From contig DJVJ01000044.1 of NCBI GenBank assembly GCA_002441135.1, positions 1 through 40,557 of the forward strand: 40,557 nucleotides of DNA, in the 5' to 3' direction. Shown here one piece after another: positions 7,213 through 14,736 of the stretch; position 1 is the stretch's first letter, and every line of letters starts with the position of its first letter. The notes below the pieces were generated by a model. That model was not told the origin of the DNA, did no database searches, and was given only the letters and a program-made list of their open reading frames with translations. Origin of the DNA: Caryophanales bacterium UBA6259. Lineage in GTDB: Bacteria; Bacillota; Bacilli; Tepidibacillales; Tepidibacillaceae. Both the position numbers and the translations under genes were made by a program.

Positions 7213-7929
7213 TTAATTCTTTGAATAGCGATACATTCGCTCTGGCCGGCCGATGGTTCCATAGGATAACTCGGCACTGGCGTCTCCATTGGCTACTAGG
7301 TACTCGAGATACCGTCTAGCAGTTGAACGACTTACTCCAAGATTTCTCCCAAGTTGATCCGCCGTAATCCCCAAGTTATTTTCTTTCACAAAGCTTAGCA
7401 CTTTTTCTAGAGTTAATTTATCGATTCCTTTAGGGGCATAGGATACATTTTCCCCTTTAGTACCTCTCAATATTTGATCAATTTCCGCTTGGTCAATTTG
7501 CTTTTTTTGTTCATTTAAGTGATTTATTTTAGAGTAAAACTCCTGATACTTTTTCATTGTCTCTTCAAACCTCTGAAAAATCACGGGTTTTACGATGAAA
7601 TCAAATACCCCATTACGAATTGCGTCACGCAAGGAATCTACCTCCTTAGCTGCTGTGATCATAATAACATCCGTATGATAATAGTGTTGCTTAATATAAC
7701 GAAGCAATTCTAATCCATTCATATCCGGAAAATAGATATCCAACAAAACTAGATTTGGGGCCAATACTTCAAGTGCATCCTTTGCTTGTTGTTCATCGGT
7801 AGCAATTCCTACCACCTGATATCCGGGTATTTTCTCGATAAAACGCCGATTAATCTCTGCTATCCGTATATCATCTTCAATGATTAGAACCTGTATATCT
7901 AGGGCTTGAGTCTGCTTATATATACTCAT
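7213..7929 (-). CDS. CitB/DcuR-type response regulator
   Basis: A 238-residue cytoplasmic response regulator, the output partner of the sensor kinase encoded just upstream. The receiver domain (about 12-130) has the acidic pocket IIEDD (18-20), phosphoacceptor Asp64 in LVLLDIYFPDMNG, Thr92 and Lys114 in FIVKPV. The C-terminal part (about 170-225) is a CitT-type helix-turn-helix: LGITADQLGRNLGVSRSTARRYLEYL. Members of this family control uptake of citrate or other carboxylates. The adjacent tctC-tctB-tctA operon is the obvious target. AAGG lies four to five bases before the ATG. A repeat-bearing 119-bp gap separates it from the kinase gene. Confidence 0.93.
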   Translation of the reverse strand: MSIYKQTQALDIQVLIIEDDIRIAEINRRFIEKIPGYQVVGIATDEQQAKDALEVLAPNLVLLDIYFPDMNGLELLRYIKQHYYHTDVIMITAAKEVDSLRDAIRNGVFDFIVKPVIFQRFEETMKKYQEFYSKINHLNEQKKQIDQAEIDQILRGTKGENVSYAPKGIDKLTLEKVLSFVKENNLGITADQLGRNLGVSRSTARRYLEYLVANGDASAELSYGTIGRPERMYRYSKN

Positions 7930-7979
7930 TTTTCCTTCCCCCTCTCAAACTTTTTTACACACTCATTCTTCATCTCTAT

Positions 7980-8026
7980 CATTTTTTTCATTTTTTCATT
8001 TTTTCATTTTTTCATTTTTTCATTTT
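7980..8026. repeat. Tandem ATTTTTTC octamers between kinase and regulator genes
   Basis: Four consecutive ATTTTTTC units plus a 9-base variant and a partial unit. Read on the coding strand they are GAAAAAAT repeats that create a string of overlapping ATGA start/stop motifs in the leader of the response regulator gene. Confidence 0.85.
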
Positions 8027-8048
8027 GCTCGTTCTATCTTTACATTCC

Positions 8049-9647
8049 TTATTGATTCACTCTTTGTTGTTTATTCTTTGGAATGACTACTGTAAAAATA
8101 GTACCTCCACCCTGATTCTGTTCAAAGGTAATATATCCATTTAACTGTTCTATTGCTTGTTTTGCAAGGGGAAGTCCAAAGCCTCTGCTCGATTTTTCCT
8201 TAGTCGAAAAACCAAGCTCAAAAATCTTTCCATCTAATGATTCTGGGATGCCAATTCCGTTATCCTCTACTTCAATAATTAAATCATCACTTATATCTGT
8301 GAAAAAAATTTTAACAGCCTTCTCGATATTTCCTGTCGCAAGAACCGCTTCCATTGCATTATCGATTAAGTTTCCTAAAATAGTAATCAGCGGTCCCCGA
8401 TCTATTGCGGTTGGTATATCGCGAAAACTACTATCTTGCATTATTTCTAGCTCTACCTTTAGTTCTCTTGCCCGGTTGAACTTCCCTATTAACAATCCAC
8501 CTATCATAGGATCTGGAATCTCTTTCATAATAAAGTGAATAAAATTCTGATGCACATTAGCTTCAGTCTGAATGATTTCTAGCGCTTCTTGATAATGTTC
8601 TAATTGGATTAGGCCAGAAATCATATGCAGCTTATTCGAAAATTCATGGGTTTGTGAGCGTAAGGCTTCTGCGTATCGTTTTACTTGTGATAATTCTTGG
8701 GTTAAATGATAAAGCTCTGACTTATTTCGAAAGCTCCCTACCGCACCAATGACCTGATTATGATGATCAAAAATTGGAATCCGATTCACTACCACTTCAT
8801 TCTCAGCAATCAACATTTCCTGATCAAACTCCGATTGGCCAAGCTGCACAACATCTAATAAACGAGAACCAGGAAGGACATCATAAATATGTCTTCCAGT
8901 GATATCGGCCCCTTCTGGAAAACCTAGGATTTGAACGGCTGTATGATTGGCCATTGTAACCGTTCCTGCTGTATTAACAGCAATAATCCCTTCTCTGACG
9001 GATTCCAAAATCGCCTTATTTTCTTGATAAAGGGAAACAATTTGCTTTGGTTCTAGTCCCAAAATTGCCTTTTTTAAACGATTAGTAATGAAAATTGCTC
9101 CTACTACTCCTACTAAAATCATAGCCAGTACAAGAAGAATAATTTTATTCCGATATTGAATATTAATCTGATAAATATCCTCTAACATAAAGCCAACCGA
9201 GACAATACCTATAACTTGTCCTTGATCATCAAAAATAGGCACTTTTCCTCTTAAAGACGGCCCAAGCGATCCTACTGCTTCAGAAATGATTGATTGTCCT
9301 TTTAGAACGGGGCCGTTATCTCCACCAACCATTTCTTTCCCAATTCTTTTAGGCACTGGATGAGAATAGCGAATCCCATCCTTATTGCCAACAACGATAA
9401 ATTCAGCCCCTGTTTTTTTACGGATTTCTTCTACAATAGGTTGGATTGTTTCCCAAGGTTTGTCTGTAAAAAAAGCCTTCCTTATTTCGGGAATTAAAGC
9501 AACCGACTCCGCAACTGTTAAAGCCCGCATTCCAATTTGCTCTTTAACGGTTAACTCTAGCATATGTTCAAAAAAATAAGCTAGGCTAACCATGACAATC
9601 ATTATGAGAGAAACAATTAGGAGAATCATTTTTGTTCTGAGTTTCAT
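8049..9647 (-). CDS. CitA/DcuS-type membrane sensor histidine kinase
   Basis: A 532-residue membrane sensor. Numbering from the ATG at 9647: transmembrane helix near 5-27, an extracytoplasmic single-Cache sensor (about 35-165), a second helix near 168-188, a PAS domain (about 210-310), then a Spo0B-like dimerisation helix with His334 in QTHEFSNKLHMISGL. The ATPase domain has NLIDNAMEA, DNGIGI and RGFGLPLAK. This order is that of carboxylate sensors such as CitA, DcuS and DctS. AAGGAG lies 11 bases before this ATG; a TTG nine bases earlier is the alternative. It sits between the tct operon and its response regulator, so a tricarboxylate or similar ligand is likely. Confidence 0.93.
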   Translation of the reverse strand: MKLRTKMILLIVSLIMIVMVSLAYFFEHMLELTVKEQIGMRALTVAESVALIPEIRKAFFTDKPWETIQPIVEEIRKKTGAEFIVVGNKDGIRYSHPVPKRIGKEMVGGDNGPVLKGQSIISEAVGSLGPSLRGKVPIFDDQGQVIGIVSVGFMLEDIYQINIQYRNKIILLVLAMILVGVVGAIFITNRLKKAILGLEPKQIVSLYQENKAILESVREGIIAVNTAGTVTMANHTAVQILGFPEGADITGRHIYDVLPGSRLLDVVQLGQSEFDQEMLIAENEVVVNRIPIFDHHNQVIGAVGSFRNKSELYHLTQELSQVKRYAEALRSQTHEFSNKLHMISGLIQLEHYQEALEIIQTEANVHQNFIHFIMKEIPDPMIGGLLIGKFNRARELKVELEIMQDSSFRDIPTAIDRGPLITILGNLIDNAMEAVLATGNIEKAVKIFFTDISDDLIIEVEDNGIGIPESLDGKIFELGFSTKEKSSRGFGLPLAKQAIEQLNGYITFEQNQGGGTIFTVVIPKNKQQRVNQ

Positions 9648-9745
9648 CGAATGCAATACTCCTTCAACGTTTGTTCAATGTTTTCTATATTGTATCATTT
9701 TTACTAGGCATCAAGGTGTTCGAATTTAGAATTTTCTAACGATAT

Positions 9746-9794
9746 AAAAGCAACCACTAACGACTGAAACATTATCGTTTAAGTGATTGCTTTT
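9746..9794 (-). terminator. Long imperfect hairpin between tctA and the sensor kinase
   Basis: Outer stem AAAAGCAA / TTGCTTTT continued by an imperfect inner stem. On the minus strand the tail is CTTTTATATC, a weak T-run; on the plus strand it is ATTTTTTATTTC. It most likely ends tctA transcription before the kinase gene. Confidence 0.5.
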
Positions 9795-9846
9795 ATTTTT
9801 TATTTCTCATAGATTAAAATTTCACGAAGCTATACTTCATCTTAAC

Positions 9847-9867
9847 TGTAAAGAAATAATCTTTACA
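9847..9867. promoter_or_regulatory. Small perfect inverted repeat TGTAAAGA / TCTTTACA
   Basis: An 8-bp inverted repeat with a 5-base spacer, 42 bp past the tctA stop. It could be a protein-binding site or an RNA hairpin; there is no T-run beside it. Confidence 0.35.
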
Positions 9868-9908
9868 ATCGTGCAACTTACATCTTATTAATCAACCTAT
9901 CCTATCTA

Positions 9909-11435
9909 TTAAGCTTCCTCGTTCGTAATCACCTTTTTCCCCTTTAGCTTTAAAATCAACGGCACAATAATCCATAACCCTGCTGCGATTAAAAAGACTG
10001 CAGAGATTGGTTTATCGATGAAAATGGAGTAATCTCCGTTTGAAGTAGTTAATGCTCTACGCATATTGTTTTCAATCATTGGCCCTAGTACAAGACCTAA
10101 CACTAGTGGTGCAAGAGGAAAATCATTTCTTGCTAAGAAATAGCCGATAATTCCTGCTACAATTAATAATACTAAATCAAAGGTATTTACTTGTACTGCA
10201 TACACTCCAAAAATAGAGATTGCCACAATAATCGGGATTAAATATTTTTTTGGTGTTTCAATAATTTTTGCAAAAACCTTTACTAATGGCATATTTAACA
10301 CTAATAGCATTAAGTTCCCTACAAACATACTGGCAATTAATCCCCAAGCCACCTGTGGATGATCATTAAAGAGTAATGGACCTGGTTGGATGTTGTACAT
10401 GATAAAGGCACCCATTAAGATCGCCGTTGTGCCAGACCCAGGAATTCCTAAGGTAAGAAGTGGAATCATCGCACCACCTGATGCAGCATTGTTAGCTGAT
10501 TCAGGAGCGGCAACTCCCTCAATTGCTCCTGTTCCGAATTTTTCAGGATGCTTGCTTATTTTTTTCTCTAAAATATAGGTAAAGAAGGAAGCTAAAGTTG
10601 CTCCTGCTCCTGGAAGTACACCAATAAAAAATCCTAAAAAGGATCCTCTAGCTATTGGCCCTACACTGGCCTTTAATTCTTCTTTGGAAGGAAGGATAGA
10701 ATTTACTTTAATAATTTCTCCTTCATTTCCTTCTTGCTCAAGAATCGTTTTGAAAACCTCACCAAGCGCAAATAATCCTACTGCAATGGTTAAAAATTCA
10801 AAGCCCTGATAGAGCACTGGTTGATTATAGGTAAATCTAGCAACTCCAGAAACATTATCAATTCCTACTGTTGCTAGTAACAATCCCATAACTGTCATCA
10901 TTAAGGCCTTTGTCATCGATTTACCAGCTAAACCACTTACCGCCGCTAATCCCAAAATCATCAGGGAAAAGTATTCTGCTGGACCAAACTTTATAGCTAC
11001 CTCAGATAAAGGCTCAGCTAATAATACAAGTGCGACTAAAGAAACTAGTCCGGCGAAAAAGGAACCAATAGCGGCGATTGAGAGTGCCGAGCCAGCTCTT
11101 CCTTTTTTAGCCATTTGATATCCATCTAAGGTGGTTACTACAGAGGAGGATTCTCCCGGTGTATTTAAAAGAATGGAGGTTGTTGACCCACCATACATAG
11201 CACCATAATAAACTCCTGCTAGCAAAATGATAGAGCTAGTTGCTGCATCCTCTGCACCAAGTCCTCCTGTCATTGACGCGGTGACAGGAATTAATAAAGC
11301 AACTCCACTCATTGGCCCAATGCCTGGTAAAACACCAACAGCGGTACCAATTAAAACACCGAAAAAGGCAAAGAGGAGGTTATACCATGTTAACGCCGTT
11401 GCAAAACCTTGAAAAAGATAATCTAATGTATCCAT
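9909..11435 (-). CDS. tctA: Tripartite tricarboxylate transporter, large permease subunit
   Basis: The large membrane subunit (508 residues, about 12 hydrophobic helices, usual family length near 500) of a binding-protein-dependent secondary carrier. Family motifs include GVLPGIGPMSGVALLIP near the N terminus, GESSSVVTTLDGYQMAKKGR, GVLPGAGATLASFFTY and APESANNAASGGAMIPLLTL. The GGAGG ribosome site overlaps the end of tctB, with an 11-bp gap between stop and start. With TctB and TctC it imports citrate or related carboxylates using the proton or sodium gradient; the exact substrate cannot be read from sequence. Confidence 0.97.
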   Translation of the reverse strand: MDTLDYLFQGFATALTWYNLLFAFFGVLIGTAVGVLPGIGPMSGVALLIPVTASMTGGLGAEDAATSSIILLAGVYYGAMYGGSTTSILLNTPGESSSVVTTLDGYQMAKKGRAGSALSIAAIGSFFAGLVSLVALVLLAEPLSEVAIKFGPAEYFSLMILGLAAVSGLAGKSMTKALMMTVMGLLLATVGIDNVSGVARFTYNQPVLYQGFEFLTIAVGLFALGEVFKTILEQEGNEGEIIKVNSILPSKEELKASVGPIARGSFLGFFIGVLPGAGATLASFFTYILEKKISKHPEKFGTGAIEGVAAPESANNAASGGAMIPLLTLGIPGSGTTAILMGAFIMYNIQPGPLLFNDHPQVAWGLIASMFVGNLMLLVLNMPLVKVFAKIIETPKKYLIPIIVAISIFGVYAVQVNTFDLVLLIVAGIIGYFLARNDFPLAPLVLGLVLGPMIENNMRRALTTSNGDYSIFIDKPISAVFLIAAGLWIIVPLILKLKGKKVITNEEA

Positions 11436-11446
11436 TTAGCCACCTC

Positions 11447-11905
11447 CTACCATCCTAACCAGGCTGGAAAACCTGGCATTGATCCCTTTAGTACGACTAC
11501 GAATAGATAATAGACACCAAAGGAGAATAGACCTGATATTAACAGTGTTTTTAACCATCCGCCTTTTTCCATTGTTTGAAAACCGATAATTAAAAAAATA
11601 AATGTACTTATAACATAGCCTATGTCCTCTAATAGCAACGCGTATAAAAGTGCAGCAATAAGTATGATGAAAAACCTTTTATAGTCTAATGTTGCATTCT
11701 CGTTTTCTTCATTTTTATATTGGAAGGTTTCATAAAATAATCTTAGGCTCAAAATGACAAGAATAAGTCCAAGTGCAAATGGAAATATATTTGGTCCAAC
11801 TACGCTACCATAGGCGCTTTCTGAGATTTTTTTGCTCTCCCACATAAAACCAGAGCCGATTAAGAAAAATAACAAACTAGCATACCGATCGAACTGTTTG
11901 TTCAC
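11447..11905 (-). CDS. tctB: Tripartite tricarboxylate transporter, small subunit
   Basis: A 152-residue membrane protein with four hydrophobic segments, matching the size and layout of TctB. The N terminus has the SLLFFLIGSGFMWESKKI-type first helix and a GPNIFPFALGLILVILSL segment (about 38-55) typical of the family. The start is GTG with GAGGG six bases before. It lies between tctC and tctA. A 175-bp gap with a strong hairpin separates it from tctC, while tctA follows after 11 bp. Confidence 0.93.
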   Translation of the reverse strand: MNKQFDRYASLLFFLIGSGFMWESKKISESAYGSVVGPNIFPFALGLILVILSLRLFYETFQYKNEENENATLDYKRFFIILIAALLYALLLEDIGYVISTFIFLIIGFQTMEKGGWLKTLLISGLFSFGVYYLFVVVLKGSMPGFPAWLGW

Positions 11906-11977
11906 CTTTATCCCTCGCTTTCTCTCGATCTCTCAAATCAAACTAATCTATCTTAACTGAATCCATCTAAATTTGCC

Positions 11978-12022
11978 CTACTTGAATTTGACTTTTCTGA
12001 ACTTGATCTACTTGAATTCGAC
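11978..12022. repeat. Two direct copies of CTACTTGAATTTGAC spaced 30 bp
   Basis: The 15-bp units at 11978-11992 and 12008-12022 differ at one base and are in phase on the helix (30 bp apart). They lie in the tctC-tctB gap. They may be a duplication relic or a binding site. Confidence 0.5.
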
Positions 12023-12037
12023 CTACCTATAATGGAT

Positions 12038-12071
12038 GAAAAGGAGAAGAGTACAGAATCTTCTCCTTTTC
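12038..12071 (-). other. Intra-operon hairpin between tctC and tctB
   Basis: A perfect 13-bp stem, GAAAAGGAGAAGA / TCTTCTCCTTTTC, with an 8-base loop, 10 bases past the tctC stop. No T-run follows on the minus strand. Such hairpins often protect the binding-protein message, giving more receptor than permease; that role is inferred here. Confidence 0.65.
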
Positions 12072-12080
12072 GCTATATTC

Positions 12081-13100
12081 TTATTGTTGCATTCCTAATG
12101 CAGTTAACAATTCAGTAATAAGCTTCTCTTGGTTTTCGAGGAATGCTTTGAAGTCTGCAGCATTCTTATATTCCTTTTCCCATCCGTTAGCTTGTAGCTC
12201 TTTTTCCCATTCAGGAGTATCGTTTAGAGCTTGGATTTTATCTTCCCAGAATTTTAAAGCATCTTCAGACATTTCTTTTGGGCCAAACATTCCACGCCAG
12301 ATAGTAAATTCTGCATCCATACCTAACTCTTTAAGAGTAGGAATATCCTTGAAATCTCCACCTAAACGCTCATTTGAAGTAACAGCTAATACTTTAACTT
12401 TTCCTGCTTTTAGATATTCTCCAACACTGGAGATATCTGTTGAAATCATATCGGCATTATTTCCAAGAAGTGCTGCAATTGCTTCTCCACCGCCATCATA
12501 GGAAACATATTTTACAACCTTTGGATCAAGACCGGATTTGAATGCTGGTAAAATTGCAACTAAGTGGTCCATAGAACCAGGAGATGATCCACCAGCGATT
12601 GTTACCTTTGTTGGGTCTTGCTTTAATGCCTCGATAACGGAATTTAAATCAGCAAATTTAGAATCCGCAGCAACAACTAATGCACCATAGTCTTTTGTTA
12701 ATTGTGCTAAAGGAGTTGTATCCTTATATCCATAAGGACTGTTTCCTTCTTTCTTTAAGTTGTTGATTAGAATTGGTGGTGAGCTAACAAATAACTTAAA
12801 GTCGTTATTTTTGTCTTGTGTCGCGTACTCAGCCATGAATACTGCTCCGCCGCCGCCTGGCTTATTTTCTACTGTCATTGTTTGTTCTACTAGTTTAGTT
12901 TCACCTAATACTTTGACGAAGGAACGAGCAGTTTTATCCCAGCCACCGCCTGCTCCTGATGGTGCAACAACTGTAAGCGCTTTATCTGGATAGTTCGATT
13001 CTTTCTTAGCTGATGTTGGCTCACTACTTCCGCCACAACCAACTAAACTCATTACTAGAAAGATGGACAATACTAATAGGATTATTGACTTCTTTTTCAT
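12081..13100 (-). CDS. tctC: Tripartite tricarboxylate transporter substrate-binding lipoprotein
   Basis: The extracytoplasmic substrate receptor (Bug family) of the Tct carrier, 339 residues. The N terminus is a lipoprotein signal with lipobox SLVGC; Cys22 would carry the lipid anchor. The family pattern is visible: YPDKALTVVAPSGAGGGWDK (about 42-61), where Bug proteins bind the carboxylate, then the glycine-rich VTIAGGSSPGSMDHL and the middle VKYVSYDGGGEAIAALLGNNAD. GGGGG precedes the ATG. It is the first gene of tctC-tctB-tctA and is likely controlled by the adjacent two-component system. Confidence 0.96.
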   Translation of the reverse strand: MKKKSIILLVLSIFLVMSLVGCGGSSEPTSAKKESNYPDKALTVVAPSGAGGGWDKTARSFVKVLGETKLVEQTMTVENKPGGGGAVFMAEYATQDKNNDFKLFVSSPPILINNLKKEGNSPYGYKDTTPLAQLTKDYGALVVAADSKFADLNSVIEALKQDPTKVTIAGGSSPGSMDHLVAILPAFKSGLDPKVVKYVSYDGGGEAIAALLGNNADMISTDISSVGEYLKAGKVKVLAVTSNERLGGDFKDIPTLKELGMDAEFTIWRGMFGPKEMSEDALKFWEDKIQALNDTPEWEKELQANGWEKEYKNAADFKAFLENQEKLITELLTALGMQQ

Positions 13101-13205
13101 TTTAATTAATCCCCCTCTTTTTCTATTTGTCTTATGTTAAGCTCTTTCCTATCCTATCATGTTCAAAATTTTTAGAATAGTTTAATAAAATAAAAACAAT
13201 TACGC

Positions 13206-13232
13206 TCATTTTGTTTATTTTGTTCATTTTGT
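13206..13232. promoter_or_regulatory. Triple 9-bp direct repeat upstream of tctC
   Basis: Three contiguous copies of TCATTTTGT (middle copy TTATTTTGT), about 105-130 bp upstream of the tctC start. Short direct repeats like these are plausible sites for the neighbouring response regulator. The rest of the 13101-13419 gap holds an expanded A-rich repeat, one palindrome copy and the divergent starts. Confidence 0.4.
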
Positions 13233-13264
13233 TCACGAGTAAATTTTAAAGAAGTGGATGTGAA

Positions 13265-13305
13265 AAGATGTAAAAAGACGTAAAAAGATGTAAAAAGTGT
13301 AAAAA
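13265..13305. repeat. Tandem AAGATGTAAA decamers running into a palindrome copy
   Basis: About four imperfect 10-bp units (AAGATGTAAA, AAGACGTAAA, AAGATGTAAA, AAGTGTAAAA) that directly abut and share the GTAAAAA left arm of the palindrome core at 13306. They look like an expansion of the palindrome arm. Confidence 0.75.
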
Positions 13306-13318
13306 GGGGCCTGGCCCC
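13306..13318. repeat. Palindrome family copy 5 (central T)
   Basis: Perfect core in the tctC/13420 divergent gap, so it is at no gene's 3' end. The left arm (GTAAAAA) continues an expanded decamer repeat; the right arm is TTTTGTTA. Confidence 0.9.
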
Positions 13319-13419
13319 TTTTGTTATTATTTGGAATCTGGGAGCGGGTAATTTATGCTCAACAGTTATAAATAAAATAGGTTGGACATAGTATTTCTTT
13401 AGAGGAGGGGATCAGAACT

Positions 13420-13860
13420 ATGAACGAGGAAAACGAAAACGTCTCAAATGATACAAAAGAAATTTTAAAAGCTCTAAAAAAGAAAAAAAAGGAATTAGAT
13501 AAATGGAAGAAGCGCAACTTATATTTTGCTTATTTTTTAAGCATTGCATTCCTTGGAATTCTTTATTACTTTACAAATAAAGCCACAGTTTCTCTTGGAA
13601 TTGATATTTTTTATAATCTATTAAATATGTTTATTGAGCCGCAAAACTTATTTTTAGTTCTATTTCTTGTAAGCATTACAACCTTAAAAACCTTTCTAGC
13701 AAAAACAGTGAAAGAGAAAAAGGAAAAATATGAAAAATTAAGAGCAGAGACCATCGATCGATTAAAGGTGACTTGGTTAAAAGATGAAAAATCAGAGATT
13801 AGAGATAGTCTTTCTGAGGAGATGCACCAACTAGGCATCAATATTCGATTTAAAAGTTAG
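13420..13860 (+). CDS. Small two-helix membrane protein, possibly YpbF/DUF2663-like
   Basis: A 146-residue protein with a charged N terminus (KALKKKKKELDKWKKR), two hydrophobic helices (about 33-52 and 73-90) and a charged, helical C-terminal tail (KEKKEKYEKLRAETIDRL). Size and layout resemble the YpbF (DUF2663) family of Bacillus, but I am not certain of this match and no function is known for that family. A GGAGGGG ribosome site lies nine bases before the ATG. It stands alone on the plus strand, convergent with the RAYT gene, with a palindrome copy in the 46-bp gap between them. Confidence 0.75.
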   Translation: MNEENENVSNDTKEILKALKKKKKELDKWKKRNLYFAYFLSIAFLGILYYFTNKATVSLGIDIFYNLLNMFIEPQNLFLVLFLVSITTLKTFLAKTVKEKKEKYEKLRAETIDRLKVTWLKDEKSEIRDSLSEEMHQLGINIRFKS

Positions 13861-13871
13861 TTAACCATAAC

Positions 13872-13884
13872 GGGGCCTGGCCCC
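13872..13884. repeat. Palindrome family copy 6 (central T), beside the RAYT stop
   Basis: Perfect core in the 46-bp convergent gap between the 13420 gene and the RAYT gene. The left arm ATAAC lacks the AAAA run that would match the right arm TTTTGTTAT. Confidence 0.92.
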
Positions 13885-13906
13885 TTTTGTTATTTTTTGG
13901 AAGTTA

Positions 13907-14449
13907 TTAAGTTTCTAGCAAATCATATTCAACATACATTTGATATAAACTAGGGTTGTGTTGAAAGAATTGTAGAATAGTATTTGTGGAAATTAGCTCG
14001 CCATCTTCTCCTTCTAGATAATTTCTGTAGCTACTCCAGGGGTATTCTATTGGAAGAGTTACCATTTCTGCTTTAACGGGGTTTAGATGAATATAGCGGC
14101 TTACCTCTAAATTGTACATTGCATTTTCTATGAGCTCGGATCTATACCTTCCCTGAAATAAATGACCAACAAGCTCGTATTTCCGATTAAAATAGACAGT
14201 ATAGGCCATATTGATATAATGCATGATTGTACTAATTTCCGTTTCATTTGTCTGAAGTTGTATGTGAACATGATTTGTCATCAAGCAGTATGAATAGACG
14301 CTAAAATCAAATCTCTCTTTTGCTTGTAGGAGTTTTGTTAAATATATATAGCGATCCTCATCATCATGAAAAATATTTTGTTTACGGTTACCACGACTCA
14401 TAATATGATAGCTAGCCCCAGGATACCAAATACGTTTTTTCCTCGGCAC
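13907..14449 (-). CDS. REP-associated tyrosine transposase (RAYT, Y1/HUH family)
   Basis: A 180-residue single-strand DNA transposase-like protein of the Y1 (IS200-like) family. It carries the HUH pair H60-V-H62 in MTNHVHIQL and the probable catalytic Tyr119 in SRYIHLNPVKA, plus RAYT hallmarks near the N terminus (YHIMSRGNRKQNIF), GHLFQGRYRSE and YPWSSYRNY. Known RAYTs are single-copy, domesticated relatives of IS200/IS605 that act on REP palindromes. The gene has no IS ends; instead palindrome copies lie 23 bp past its stop and about 200 bp upstream. The start is GTG with AAGGAAGG before it. It has its own TTGACA-type promoter and intact motifs, so it is probably expressed. Confidence 0.93.
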   Translation of the reverse strand: MPRKKRIWYPGASYHIMSRGNRKQNIFHDDEDRYIYLTKLLQAKERFDFSVYSYCLMTNHVHIQLQTNETEISTIMHYINMAYTVYFNRKYELVGHLFQGRYRSELIENAMYNLEVSRYIHLNPVKAEMVTLPIEYPWSSYRNYLEGEDGELISTNTILQFFQHNPSLYQMYVEYDLLET

Positions 14450-14485
14450 TGTTTACACCTTCCTTTTTTTGAATTCTGAATATTC

Positions 14486-14515
14486 AATTTATTTATTTCA
14501 TCAAATGTATGTCAA
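14486..14515 (-). promoter_or_regulatory. Predicted promoter of the RAYT gene
   Basis: On the minus strand a consensus TTGACA (14510-14515) and TAAATT (14486-14491) are spaced 18 bp, about 37 bp before the GTG start. A TGAATATTCA palindrome lies just downstream. Confidence 0.5.
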
Positions 14516-14563
14516 ATTCCTCCTACTTTTGAGGTACTCTTAGAAATTATTGATGTAAAAAAT

Positions 14564-14608
14564 AAAAGGAAGTCCTTTGATGTAATTAACACAAAGGAAC
14601 TTCCTTTT
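14564..14608 (-). terminator. Terminator of the TRAP-TAXI operon
   Basis: A stem of about 16 bp (AAAAGGAAGTTCCTTTG / CAAAGGACTTCCTTTT, one bulge). On the minus strand it is followed by ATTTTTTACATC. It lies past the permease stop, beyond two palindrome copies. Confidence 0.8.
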
Positions 14609-14649
14609 CTAACTGGTTTTTAATTATTTTGTGGGAAAAACTGGTTTTA

Positions 14650-14662
14650 GGGGCCTGGCCCC
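14650..14662. repeat. Palindrome family copy 7 (central T), left half of an inverted pair
   Basis: Perfect core with no complementary outer arms. Copy 8 lies 21 bp to the right in opposite orientation. Together they resemble a REPIN upstream of the RAYT gene. Confidence 0.92.
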
Positions 14663-14683
14663 TTTTGGAAAAAAATGAAAAAA

Positions 14684-14696
14684 GGGGCCAGGCCCC
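14684..14696. repeat. Palindrome family copy 8 (central A), right half of an inverted pair
   Basis: Perfect core flanked by AAAAA and TTTTT. Its right half is duplicated exactly (14691-14705 and 14706-14720) toward the permease stop. Confidence 0.92.
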
Positions 14697-14720
14697 TTTT
14701 TCTTCGGCCCCTTTTTCTTC
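14691..14720. repeat. Exact 15-bp tandem duplication of a palindrome half
   Basis: Two abutting copies of GGCCCCTTTTTCTTC between palindrome copy 8 and the TRAP permease stop. Confidence 0.9.
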
Positions 14721-14736
14721 CTTTTTCCTTTTTTAC

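Noticed and set aside
7005..7289. 94-codon minus-strand frame across the palindrome and riboswitch
   Set aside because: It overlaps the end of the response regulator gene in another frame and runs through non-coding RNA and repeat sequence.
13907..14449. Complete IS200-type insertion sequence
   Set aside because: No IS ends, no accessory tnpB and RAYT-type motifs; a domesticated single gene fits better.
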